From JAEUJZ01 sp964460115 (GTDB lineage Bacteria > Myxococcota_A > Polyangia > Palsa-1104 > JAEUJZ01): DNA of 64,000 nucleotides. The DNA is taken from assembly GCA_964460115.1 (NCBI GenBank), contig CAYWPR010000005.1, positions 1 to 64,000 on the forward strand, given 5' to 3'. A program made the position numbers and the translations under genes. The notes under the pieces were generated by a model, which did no database searches, was not told the DNA's origin, and worked only from the letters and a program-made list of their open reading frames with translations. This document shows positions 1 through 10,396 of this stretch, one piece after another. Every line of letters starts with the position of its first letter. Position 1 is the first letter of the stretch.

Positions 1-769
1 AGCTTTGTTTGCCGTCGGGGCCTATGCGTTCTACGCGGGCGCCCGGGGTTTCTTCGGTGCCGGCCAAAACGCCGCCCAGCATGACGCAGGCGGCGCCGGC
101 CGCCAAGGCTTTGACGGCATCGCCTGGGACGCGAATGCCGCCGTCGGCAATAAGCGGCCGGTCGACTTTGCGGCAATCCAGAATCGCCGAAAGCTGAGGC
201 ACGCCGAAACCGGTCTTAAGGCGCGTGGTACACACCGAACCGGGACCGATGCCGACTTTGATGACGTCAGCTCCGGCGGCTGCCAAATAATCGGCGCCGG
301 CGTAGGTGGCCACGTTGCCGGCGATGATGCACAAATTGTCGCCGTATTTGTCGCGCAGGCCGCGAATGGTTTGGTTGACCATTTTGCTATGGCCGTGCGC
401 CACGTCCACGCACAGAATCTCGGCGCCGGCGCCGACCAGAGCTTCGGCGCGGGCCATGGCATCGCCGCTGACGCCGATGCTGACGCCGACCCGACCGACC
501 TCGCGCACGCGGCGATAGTCTTCGACCGCTTGCTCGATGCTCATGAAGCGGTGCAGGATGCCAAGGCCGCCCAGCCGCGCCATCGCGATGGCCATGTCGG
601 CGCCGGTGATGGTGTCCATATTGGCGCTGATGATGGGGATGCGTAGCTCGATGCCCGGTTCGAATTGGCCAAGCGATACATCGGTAGAAACGGCCTGCCG
701 CGAGCGGATGCCGTTATAGCCGGGGACTAGGAGCACATCGTCAAAAGTAATTCCGCGGGGAAATAGCAT
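1..769 (-). CDS. CBS-less IMP dehydrogenase / GMP reductase family enzyme (3' end off the window)
   Basis: Purine nucleotide oxidoreductase of the IMPDH/GMPR barrel family. The 256 visible residues begin MLFPRGITFDDVLLVPGYNG and include the ISANMDT strand, AGNVAT, the phosphate loop KVGIGPGSVCTTR with the catalytic cysteine, and ADGGIR plus MLGGVLAGTEETPG. The usual pair of CBS domains, which IMPDH carries after the HR-FMSIEQA segment, is absent: the chain runs straight on to GVSIGVSGDAMARAEAL. Absence of CBS domains and the SR residues near the N-terminus favour GMP reductase (GMP to IMP, NADPH-dependent), but CBS-less IMPDHs exist, so the substrate direction is uncertain. The start is ATG at 769, preceded by a GAGG that overlaps the greB stop codon six bases upstream, suggesting translational coupling. 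The C-terminus lies outside the window. Confidence 0.8.
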   Translation of the reverse strand, partial: MLFPRGITFDDVLLVPGYNGIRSRQAVSTDVSLGQFEPGIELRIPIISANMDTITGADMAIAMARLGGLGILHRFMSIEQAVEDYRRVREVGRVGVSIGVSGDAMARAEALVGAGAEILCVDVAHGHSKMVNQTIRGLRDKYGDNLCIIAGNVATYAGADYLAAAGADVIKVGIGPGSVCTTRLKTGFGVPQLSAILDCRKVDRPLIADGGIRVPGDAVKALAAGAACVMLGGVLAGTEETPGARVERIGPDGKQS

Positions 770-775
770 GGAACC

Positions 776-1411
776 TCACAGTGAAAGCGAGTCTTCGTCG
801 CTATCGTCTGAATCGGCGTCGAAATCGCCCGGCTCGGCGGCTAGTGCTGCCTGAGCTTCGGCTTGCGCGGCGGCAATTTGCGCGGCGCGGTCGGCGGCGC
901 CTTCGCCGGCTTCGCCCTGGCCCGGAAATTCCAGTTTCTCAATCGACAGTTCGCGCTCGCCGGCCGCTACATGCACGATCACGGTATCGCCGATGCGCTT
1001 GCCGACAAGGGCTCTGCCAATTGGCGAGGACCAGCTAATCTTGCCATCGCGCGGCGCACTTTCGTCCTCGCCAACAATCTGGTAGCGCAGCGACTTGCCG
1101 CTTTCGTCCTCTACAAAGACGACGGCGCCAAAGCACACCCGATCGGAACGGTGTTGGCTGGGATCGATGACTTCGGCCAGAGACATTCGTTTCAACAGAA
1201 AACGAATGCGTCGGTCGATGTCGCGCAGTTGCCGCTTGCGATAGATGTACTCGGCATTTTCCGAGCGATCGCCTTCGGCGGCAGCTTCGGCAAGTTTTTG
1301 CACCACCTCGCGCCGAGTCTTTAGTCGCAGCTCTTCAAACTCGGTTTGCAGCTTACGAAACCCGATCGGGGTGATGTAGTTCTTGCTGGGCGGCTTCTTT
1401 TCAGATGGCAA
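776..1411 (-). CDS. greB: transcription elongation factor GreB
   Basis: Cleavage factor that enters the RNA polymerase secondary channel and stimulates hydrolysis of backtracked RNA. The first 150 residues match GreB: N-terminal coiled coil with KNYITPIGFRKLQ and the GDRSENAEYIYRKRQLR stretch whose acidic D and E residues form the catalytic tip, then REIDRRIRFL-type RDIDRRIRFLLKR, followed by the C-terminal FKBP-like domain ending near SIEKLEFPG. At 211 residues it is longer than the roughly 160-residue norm; the extra 50 residues are an Ala/Gln-rich stretch and a very acidic DFDADSDDSDEDS tail. It sits 12 bases after the SDR gene and 6 bases before the GMP-reductase-like gene, in a minus-strand operon that starts with ileS. 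Confidence 0.93.
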   Translation of the reverse strand: MPSEKKPPSKNYITPIGFRKLQTEFEELRLKTRREVVQKLAEAAAEGDRSENAEYIYRKRQLRDIDRRIRFLLKRMSLAEVIDPSQHRSDRVCFGAVVFVEDESGKSLRYQIVGEDESAPRDGKISWSSPIGRALVGKRIGDTVIVHVAAGERELSIEKLEFPGQGEAGEGAADRAAQIAAAQAEAQAALAAEPGDFDADSDDSDEDSLSL

Positions 1412-1423
1412 GTGGGCTATCCC

Positions 1424-2143
1424 CTACCAGGGCAGCGGAGTTCCTTGGTAGTGCAGAAACAGGCCGCTCTGGTCCAAGGTCAGTTTGTCGATAAGCTGGT
1501 TCACGCCGGTGACGCTGGCTTCCGGAGTCAGCATGCCATAGCTGCGTGTCATGTCGGTCTGGACCATGCCGGGATGTAGCGCGACGACGATGATGCCGCG
1601 GCTTTTCAGATCGACCGCCAAGCTGCGGGTGGCCATGTTAAGGGCCGCCTTGGACATGCGGTAGCCATAGTAGCCGCCGCTTGTATTGTCGTCGAGAGAA
1701 CCCATGCGCGAAGTGATGTTGACGATGCGGGCGCCGTCGCGCAGATTGCCAAGCAAAGCCTGGGTGATGCGCAGCGCGCCGAGCGCGTTGACTTTGAATT
1801 GCTCGAGGATCGCCCCAAAGTCCATCTTGGCCAGCGTCTCAATGGTCAAGATGCCGGCGTTATTGATGAGGATGTCGATTTCGATATTGCCAACTTCGCT
1901 GGCAAACACCTCGACGCTGCGTTCGTCGGCGACGTCCAGTTGCAGAACGCGCAACTGCTCGCCGTGCTGATCTAAAAGGGCAGATAGCTCGGCCGAGCTA
2001 TCGGGGTTGCGCGCCGCGGCAATCACTAAAGAGCCGCGAGCGAGCCACTGACGGACGAATTCCAGTCCGAGGCCACGGCTGCATCCGGTCACAAGGACGG
2101 TTGGCGGGCGCGCGCTGGCCCCTGCTTTTTGATGGGCATCCAT
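1424..2143 (-). CDS. CsgA/C-factor-like short-chain dehydrogenase
   Basis: NAD(P)-dependent classical SDR of 239 residues with a complete fold: nucleotide loop TGCSRGLG at residues 19-26, LDVAD, NNAG at 94-97, catalytic Ser about 145, Tyr161 and Lys165 (YRMSK), and the PGMVQTDM segment. From the catalytic Ser onward (TSRMGSL, YRMSKAALNMA, HPG-VQTDM, and the closing YQGTPLPW) it closely resembles CsgA, the C-signal protein of Myxococcus xanthus, and eukaryotic sniffer-type SDRs. The substrate cannot be told from sequence; a role in cell-cell signalling is only suggested by the CsgA likeness. The predicted ATG at 2143 has only a weak Shine-Dalgarno sequence. It lies between a PilZ gene and greB. 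Confidence 0.85.
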   Translation of the reverse strand: MDAHQKAGASARPPTVLVTGCSRGLGLEFVRQWLARGSLVIAAARNPDSSAELSALLDQHGEQLRVLQLDVADERSVEVFASEVGNIEIDILINNAGILTIETLAKMDFGAILEQFKVNALGALRITQALLGNLRDGARIVNITSRMGSLDDNTSGGYYGYRMSKAALNMATRSLAVDLKSRGIIVVALHPGMVQTDMTRSYGMLTPEASVTGVNQLIDKLTLDQSGLFLHYQGTPLPW

Positions 2144-2194
2144 TCTTTAGGTTGTATGGCACCAAGACCGTTTCGTGCAAGCCCTCGTCGCTAG

Positions 2195-2644
2195 CTAGCA
2201 ACGGCCCAGGCGTTCGGCCTCGTCGTCCAGGTAGGCAAAGGTACGCACCAGGCGCAAAATCTGATCGCGCTGCCCGGGGTTTAGATCGACGAATTGAATG
2301 CCCATGCCGGGCTGGCGTCCGGGTTTGCCGTCGTCGCGCGGAGGATTTATCCAAATGACTTCGCCCTCTAGATCGAGGGTCGGGCCACCTGGTGGGCTGA
2401 ACCGTAAGTTCAGATGCGTACCCGGCGGTTCGGGGCGCGGAGTGCGCACAAAGATGCCCATGGCGCTGATGTCCGAGATGTACGCAAAAAGGAACGTATC
2501 GTCCGCGCGGTAGTCCACCGACCAGTCCACAGCGACACGTTCGTGCTGCCTGCGATCGATGCCGCTGCGCCGGTCGGGGCCGTCAGGCCGGTCGCGGATA
2601 TCAGCGCCGCGACGATCTTTGGCCAACGTCGGTGTTTTGTTCAT
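2195..2644 (-). CDS. PilZ domain protein (TIGR02266-like)
   Basis: A 149-residue single-domain protein. After a very basic, Arg/Asp-rich N-terminus there is RRQHERVAVDWSVDY (the R...R arm of PilZ), then YISDISAMGIFVRT (matching the D-x-S-x-x-G motif that binds cyclic-di-GMP), a beta barrel with LEGEVIWINP and GMGIQFVDL, and a C-terminal helix. This arrangement matches the Myxococcus paralogous PilZ family. It may bind c-di-GMP, though the number of arginines in the arm needs structural checking. An AAGGGA lies about eight bases before the ATG. It follows ileS by 70 bases and is probably co-transcribed with it; a second protein of the same family is divergent on the other side of ileS. Confidence 0.85.
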   Translation of the reverse strand: MNKTPTLAKDRRGADIRDRPDGPDRRSGIDRRQHERVAVDWSVDYRADDTFLFAYISDISAMGIFVRTPRPEPPGTHLNLRFSPPGGPTLDLEGEVIWINPPRDDGKPGRQPGMGIQFVDLNPGQRDQILRLVRTFAYLDDEAERLGRC

Positions 2645-2714
2645 CCAGAATGTCCCTTGGCAAGGTTAGGGCACGGACATACTGCGCAGCCAGCGCTGCG
2701 TAAAGAAAAATCAA

Positions 2715-6053
<3,339 letters not shown>

Positions 6054-6117
6054 GATCGCGGCAGTTTACTCCGGCCGCTTGAAGTTGGGACTGAAGATCG
6101 GGCACTCTAAGGTCAAG

Positions 6118-6471
6118 ATGTCTAAAGATGCTTTAGTTCCGCGCGCCGATCGCCTGCCAGTGAATGAAGAATTTGCGACCATCGAGGTATACCTGTCTGA
6201 ATATGTGACCAATGTGTCGCGCACCGGCGCGTTTATTCGATCCAAGGATCCACTGCCAGTCGGCACTCGCGTAAATCTCAAGTTCGCCATTTTGGGGGAC
6301 GAGGTCGAAATCATCGAAGGGGTCGGTGAAGTCGTGCGGGTGCAAAAGCCCGATGAGCCGGGCGGTCAAGGCATGGGCGTGATCTTTCGTCGGCTCAGCG
6401 AACCGTCCATCAAATTGCTCGATCGATTGTGTCTCGCAAGCGGCGGCGTCATTAACCCCCGCGCCAGTTAG
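6118..6471 (+). CDS. small PilZ domain protein (TIGR02266-like)
   Basis: A 117-residue protein with a PilZ core: EVYLSEYVTNVSRTGAFIRS (matching the N/D-x-S-x-x-G c-di-GMP motif), VGTRVNLKFAI, EGVGEVVRV, and GQGMGVIFRRLSEPSIKLLDRL. It resembles the other PilZ protein at 2195-2644 and the Myxococcus paralogous family. The ATG at 6118 was chosen because it follows TAAGG by five bases and begins just before the conserved domain; in-frame ATGs at 6052 and further upstream would overlap ileS and add residues with no PilZ likeness. Divergent from ileS. A c-di-GMP role is inference from the family. Confidence 0.8.
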   Translation: MSKDALVPRADRLPVNEEFATIEVYLSEYVTNVSRTGAFIRSKDPLPVGTRVNLKFAILGDEVEIIEGVGEVVRVQKPDEPGGQGMGVIFRRLSEPSIKLLDRLCLASGGVINPRAS

Positions 6472-6559
6472 TCGCTTTCGAAATCGGCGCAAAAGCTCTC
6501 TGCGCCGGATTTGCAGTTGAGCAAATCTATGCCTATAAAGCGCGCAGGAGGTGTACCTG

Positions 6560-7420
6560 ATGCGTGTTTCGATTCCCCTGCGCTTTGTTCTAAAATCCTT
6601 GAGCTTGGTTGGTTTTTTGGGCGCTGTTTCGCCGGCCGCGGCCGAGCAGCTTGAGCTGCCGCGACCAAGTCCTTTGGCCAAGGTCAGCCAAGTAGTGGGT
6701 CTGACCGAAATATCCGTAGAGTACAGCAGTCCGGGGACCAAAGGCCGCAAGGTTTACGGCGGAGTGGTGCCTTTGGATACGCTATGGCGAACCGGCGCCA
6801 ACATGGCCACCAAACTTAGCTTCAGCAAAGACGTGACGATTGCCGACAAAGCGGTAGCCGCCGGAAGCTATGCTCTGTTTACCATTCCCGGCAAGGATAG
6901 TTGGACGATCATTTTGAACAAAAATACAAACCAGGGAGGAACGCAGCAGTATAAGCAGGACCTAGATGTGCTGCGCTTTGCTGCAACCCCCGTGGCGATT
7001 TCGCCGCGCGAGCGTATGACCTTTGTTTTTGCCGACACCACCGACGCTGCAACTTCGCTAGATCTGGAATGGGAAAAGCTGCGCGTGTCGATTCCGATTA
7101 AGGTCCATACGGACTCGCAAGTGCAGGCCGGCATCAAGAATCTGGAAGAGTCGTCTTGGCGTCCTTACAATTCCGCCGCTCGCTATCTGCTGGAAAGCAA
7201 AAAAGACCTGGATGGCGCGCTCAAGCTCGTCGATCGTTCGCTTTCTTTGCACGAGGACTGGTTTAATTTATGGACCAAGGCGCAGCTCCTTTCGGCCAAA
7301 GGCAAGAACCTGGAAGCCTGTACGCTGGCGCGCAAGTCCAAGACGCTTGGCGACAAAGCGGAATTCTTCTTTATCGCAGATGATGTGAAAAAGGCGCTTG
7401 CCGACTGGAAGTGTCGCTAA
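6560..7420 (+). CDS. secreted DUF2911 domain protein
   Basis: A 286-residue exported protein. It begins with a signal peptide (residues 1 to about 27, ending SPAAAEQ), then the DUF2911 domain: PRPSPLAKVSQ, VGLTEISVEYSSPGTKGRK, WRTGANMATKLSF, and AGSYALFTIP with WTIILN. The C-terminal third, roughly residues 190-286, is helical and TPR-like (LESKKDLDGALKLVDRSLSLHEDWFNLW). The start is ATG 6560, eight bases after a near-perfect AGGAGG; a GTG nine bases upstream would sit on that ribosome-binding site. DUF2911 has no established function. Its last 50 bases overlap the end of bshA on the opposite strand. Confidence 0.85.
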   Translation: MRVSIPLRFVLKSLSLVGFLGAVSPAAAEQLELPRPSPLAKVSQVVGLTEISVEYSSPGTKGRKVYGGVVPLDTLWRTGANMATKLSFSKDVTIADKAVAAGSYALFTIPGKDSWTIILNKNTNQGGTQQYKQDLDVLRFAATPVAISPRERMTFVFADTTDAATSLDLEWEKLRVSIPIKVHTDSQVQAGIKNLEESSWRPYNSAARYLLESKKDLDGALKLVDRSLSLHEDWFNLWTKAQLLSAKGKNLEACTLARKSKTLGDKAEFFFIADDVKKALADWKCR

Positions 7421-8600
7421 TCGACAAAATCTGTCTGTAGCAGTCTTCGTAACGAGCGACGAGCGGCTCTTTGCCAAAGCGCTCTTCTGCACTTTTTCGC
7501 GCGGCGCGCGCCATCTTGGCGCGCAGTTTGGAATCTTTCAAAAGGCGCAGCGCCGCGTGTATCATTCCCGCCACATCTCCGGCGGCGCAAAGCAGTCCGG
7601 TTTCGCCATCGGTGATGACTTCGCAAAGTCCGCCTACTCGTGTGCCCACGACCGGTACTCCGCAGCTTAGGGCTTCAAGCGCCGCCAGCCCGAATCCTTC
7701 GCTGGCGCTCGGCAACAAAAAAACATCCGCTTGTTGCAGGGTGAAGACTACATCGCGCTGCATTCCCAAAAAATGCACCGCATCCTGAATTTGTAGTTCG
7801 CGAGCCAGCGCTTCGCAGCGCGGCCGTTCCGGACCGTCGCCAATCAAAAGCAGCTTGGCCGGCATGTGCTTGCGCACGCCCTGAAAAATACGCAACACAT
7901 CGTCGATTCGTTTGATGGGCCGAAAATTCGAACAATGTACAAGGACTGGCACCGGCCGCGCAGTTTCGAGTTCTGCTTGGTTCAAAGATTTGGGCGCGAC
8001 GCAAAATCGCTCGGTGTCCACGAAGTTTGGAATGATCGAAATGGGAAGATCATCGGGCAACGCAAGCTGCTCGTGCGCCGCGCGTTTTAAAAAAGCCGAT
8101 GGAACCGTCAGCAGATCGCAGTGCAAAAGCGCAAAGCGCATGATCGATAGCAAAGAGGAATCGCTACCGACGCGCGTGATATCGGTGCCGTGCAAAGTCA
8201 GAATCATGCGCGGCACCGGCCGGTTTCGCGCGATTAACATTTGGCGGGCCAAATAGGCACTTACCGCATGAGGAACCGCATAGTGCAGGTGCCACAGATC
8301 GAGATTGGCCTCGAGACTGACCTCGGCCAAGCGCGCTGCCAGCGCCAAGGGATAGGGGCCAAGATTTGGCAAGGGATAATCGCCAATCGCAACTTTGTGA
8401 AACACGATTCGTCCCGGCTTTTTGTGCAGGCCGCGGCCGAATTCTTGGGCCAGGCGCAGCCGCTCTGGCACATCCTGACAGATGAAATGGACGGTATGGC
8501 CGCGCTCGGCCATAAGCAGCCCGAGTTCGGTCGCGATGATGCCGCTGCCGCCGGTGCTGGGATAACAAGTGACGCCGATGCGCAGCTTGCGGCGCTTCAT
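7371..8600 (-). CDS. bshA: N-acetyl-alpha-D-glucosaminyl L-malate synthase
   Basis: First enzyme of bacillithiol synthesis: a GT-B family 4 glycosyltransferase joining GlcNAc from UDP-GlcNAc to L-malate. The 409 residues carry the BshA hallmarks GVTCYPSTGGSGIIATELG at the N-terminus, HLHYAVPHA, LTLHGTDIT, a donor-binding HCSNFRPIKR, and the ESE-like SEGFGLAALEALSCGVPVVGT motif. The ATG at 8600 overlaps the TGA of bshC (ATGA, 8597-8600), implying translational coupling; the GTG at 8606 is less likely. The gene ends inside the convergent DUF2911 gene. Pairing with bshC makes the assignment stronger than the glycosyltransferase fold alone would. Confidence 0.9.
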   Translation of the reverse strand: MKRRKLRIGVTCYPSTGGSGIIATELGLLMAERGHTVHFICQDVPERLRLAQEFGRGLHKKPGRIVFHKVAIGDYPLPNLGPYPLALAARLAEVSLEANLDLWHLHYAVPHAVSAYLARQMLIARNRPVPRMILTLHGTDITRVGSDSSLLSIMRFALLHCDLLTVPSAFLKRAAHEQLALPDDLPISIIPNFVDTERFCVAPKSLNQAELETARPVPVLVHCSNFRPIKRIDDVLRIFQGVRKHMPAKLLLIGDGPERPRCEALARELQIQDAVHFLGMQRDVVFTLQQADVFLLPSASEGFGLAALEALSCGVPVVGTRVGGLCEVITDGETGLLCAAGDVAGMIHAALRLLKDSKLRAKMARAARKSAEERFGKEPLVARYEDCYRQILSISDTSSRQAPFSHHLR

Positions 8601-10240
8601 AAACACAGGTCCTTTGGGCCTTGGGCTAGGGTCGAAAAAAGCTCACCAGTGCGCAGCGGCGCCAGAACTTTTTGCTTCAAGGCGTGCATTCCGTATTTGC
8701 AGGCAAAGTAGGGCAGGGCGTAGTAACGCTCTTGCGGAGTATCCTGCGGAAATAGGAACGACTGCAGACGCTCGACGCGCTGCTTGGTGACTTGATCGCG
8801 TTCAAGCAGTGTGCGCTGACAGCGCGCGGCAAACTTGTCCAGGTTGTGCGCAATGCTGTTTGCCGTTTTGCGGACGGAAGCTTGCAGGGTGGCATCGGCC
8901 GTCGCGAATTCTTCAAGGCGCTGCGTCACTTCGGCCATCAGCCGAGGGCGCAGCGCCTCAAGATCTTGATAGATGCTGCTGCCGCGCGCCGCCAGCTTTC
9001 GCAAAAGCTCGGCCTTGGGCGTCTCGACGTCTTTGGCCAAAAGGTCCAGCTTGCGCAAGAGCTTCAGGCTTTGATCGTCTAAACAGCGAAAGCGCGCGCG
9101 CGGCACCGCCATGGGTTGCGTCTGCGCAAACAGGCCATAAAGCGGAGCAAGCTGCGCCAGATAGTTAATTTCGCCCGGGCCGCCCACGTATGCCACGGTT
9201 GGCAGCAGACTATCCTGAACAAGCGGCCGCAAAAGGGCCGAAGTGCTAAAGCGCAGCGGCTCCTTTTTCAGGTCGCGGTCAAGCTCATCCTGACTGAGTA
9301 TGCGTCCCGGAATCGCCCAGCCATCGGCGTACCGCTGCAGCCGATAGCGCGGACCCGTCGCTACATTCGCGCCATCGTGAAAAAATAAAAGCGCCGTGTC
9401 TTTGCGCACCGGAACCTGTTCGCTGTAGCCGGCCGCGCGCAGGTCTAAAGCGCGCGTCATGAGTGCAGCGGCGATGGCATCATGTTCTAAGAGCACTTGG
9501 CGGTAGGAAGGAACGGCCAGCGTCGCCACGGCGGCGCAGCGCGGATTTAGCACAAGGAGGCCCTCTTCCGCGAAAAGCTCGGCCAAAACGCCAGCAAAGG
9601 CTGCCGCCAGCGTCTCGCCGGGGACATAGCGTTTGCGCAAAAGCCGCAGAAACTCGTCGGCATGCGGCAGCGTTTGCAAAGATTGTTCGACGGCATCAAG
9701 CAGCGCCGTGACCTCTAGGCCCAGCCGGCGATGACCCACCGATACGCGCGTTGCCGGGCCTCGGCCGTCCGCGAAATCGCTGTCTAGCTGCAAACGCAGC
9801 GGCGCGGCGTCGGGGACTAGGACGTGGCAATGGTTGATTTCGTCATAATCGTGATCCTCGGTTTGCAACCAGAAGATTGGGACGCAGCGGATGCCGGTTT
9901 CGCGAGCAATGGCATTGGCCACGGCAACGGCCGAAGCGGCTTTGTAAAATGTATAAAGCGGTCCTAAAAACAGCCCAATCTGCTGCCCGGTGACCACCGC
10001 GAGCGTGCCCGGTTGGCCAAGTGCCTCTAGATGGACGCTGCGCGCGGCGCTTTGCGGAAGCTGCAAGTCTTGCAACTGCTCGTGCAGCGCTTGCAAAAGT
10101 TCTGAAGCGCAAGGCCGCGGTCGTGCGCTCATCTGCTGTGCCAGATGCTGCCGAAACAGCGGATCGCGAAAGTTGCAGTTTAAAAACCGCGCAGCTTCCT
10201 CATCACCGCGTAAAAACGCCGAAGAAAACGTCGCTTGCAT
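8597..10240 (-). CDS. bshC: bacillithiol biosynthesis cysteine-adding enzyme BshC
   Basis: Putative ligase that adds cysteine to GlcN-malate to complete bacillithiol. Recognised by VVTGQQIGLFLGPLYTFYKA, the CVPIFWLQTEDHDYDEINH strand, RPLVQDSLLPTVAYVGGPGEINYLAQL and an Arg/Gln-rich coiled-coil C-terminal half, all in the order seen in BshC; about 547 residues from ATG 10240, which matches the family length. A longer form starting at TTG 10336 is open but its extra 32 residues look non-coding and no Shine-Dalgarno supports it. It lies divergent from the secreted PIG-L gene and overlaps bshA by four bases. The standard short deacetylase BshB is not next to it. Confidence 0.88.
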   Translation of the reverse strand: MQATFSSAFLRGDEEAARFLNCNFRDPLFRQHLAQQMSARPRPCASELLQALHEQLQDLQLPQSAARSVHLEALGQPGTLAVVTGQQIGLFLGPLYTFYKAASAVAVANAIARETGIRCVPIFWLQTEDHDYDEINHCHVLVPDAAPLRLQLDSDFADGRGPATRVSVGHRRLGLEVTALLDAVEQSLQTLPHADEFLRLLRKRYVPGETLAAAFAGVLAELFAEEGLLVLNPRCAAVATLAVPSYRQVLLEHDAIAAALMTRALDLRAAGYSEQVPVRKDTALLFFHDGANVATGPRYRLQRYADGWAIPGRILSQDELDRDLKKEPLRFSTSALLRPLVQDSLLPTVAYVGGPGEINYLAQLAPLYGLFAQTQPMAVPRARFRCLDDQSLKLLRKLDLLAKDVETPKAELLRKLAARGSSIYQDLEALRPRLMAEVTQRLEEFATADATLQASVRKTANSIAHNLDKFAARCQRTLLERDQVTKQRVERLQSFLFPQDTPQERYYALPYFACKYGMHALKQKVLAPLRTGELFSTLAQGPKDLCL

Positions 10241-10384
10241 GAAGTTGGCCCACTTTACGACAAGTTCGCGACCGCGCCATATGGAGGCAGCGCGCAAAGA
10301 ATTCGAAAATTTCGCAGGCGCGGCTTGTGTCGTCAAGGCTCAGCTCACCGCCGATAACCGGCCAGCTCAAGCGGCAACCGTGTT

Positions 10385-10390
10385 TATACT
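10385..10390 (+). promoter_or_regulatory. possible -10 element placing a start point at the PIG-L ATG
   Basis: The hexamer TATACT (5 of 6 consensus positions) ends seven bases before the ATG at 10397. If it is a sigma-70 -10 box, the transcript would begin at or next to the start codon and be leaderless, which would explain why no Shine-Dalgarno sequence is visible. No good -35 was found at 16-18 bases upstream. Confidence 0.35.
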
Positions 10391-10396
10391 GCGGAC

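Noticed and set aside
5..646. Long open frame on the plus strand opposite the IMPDH-like gene
   Set aside because: The minus frame has full IMPDH motifs; the plus frame is a GC-rich antisense shadow without motifs.
10241..10336. Longer bshC form from TTG 10336
   Set aside because: Adds residues without family similarity; ATG 10240 gives the usual BshC length.
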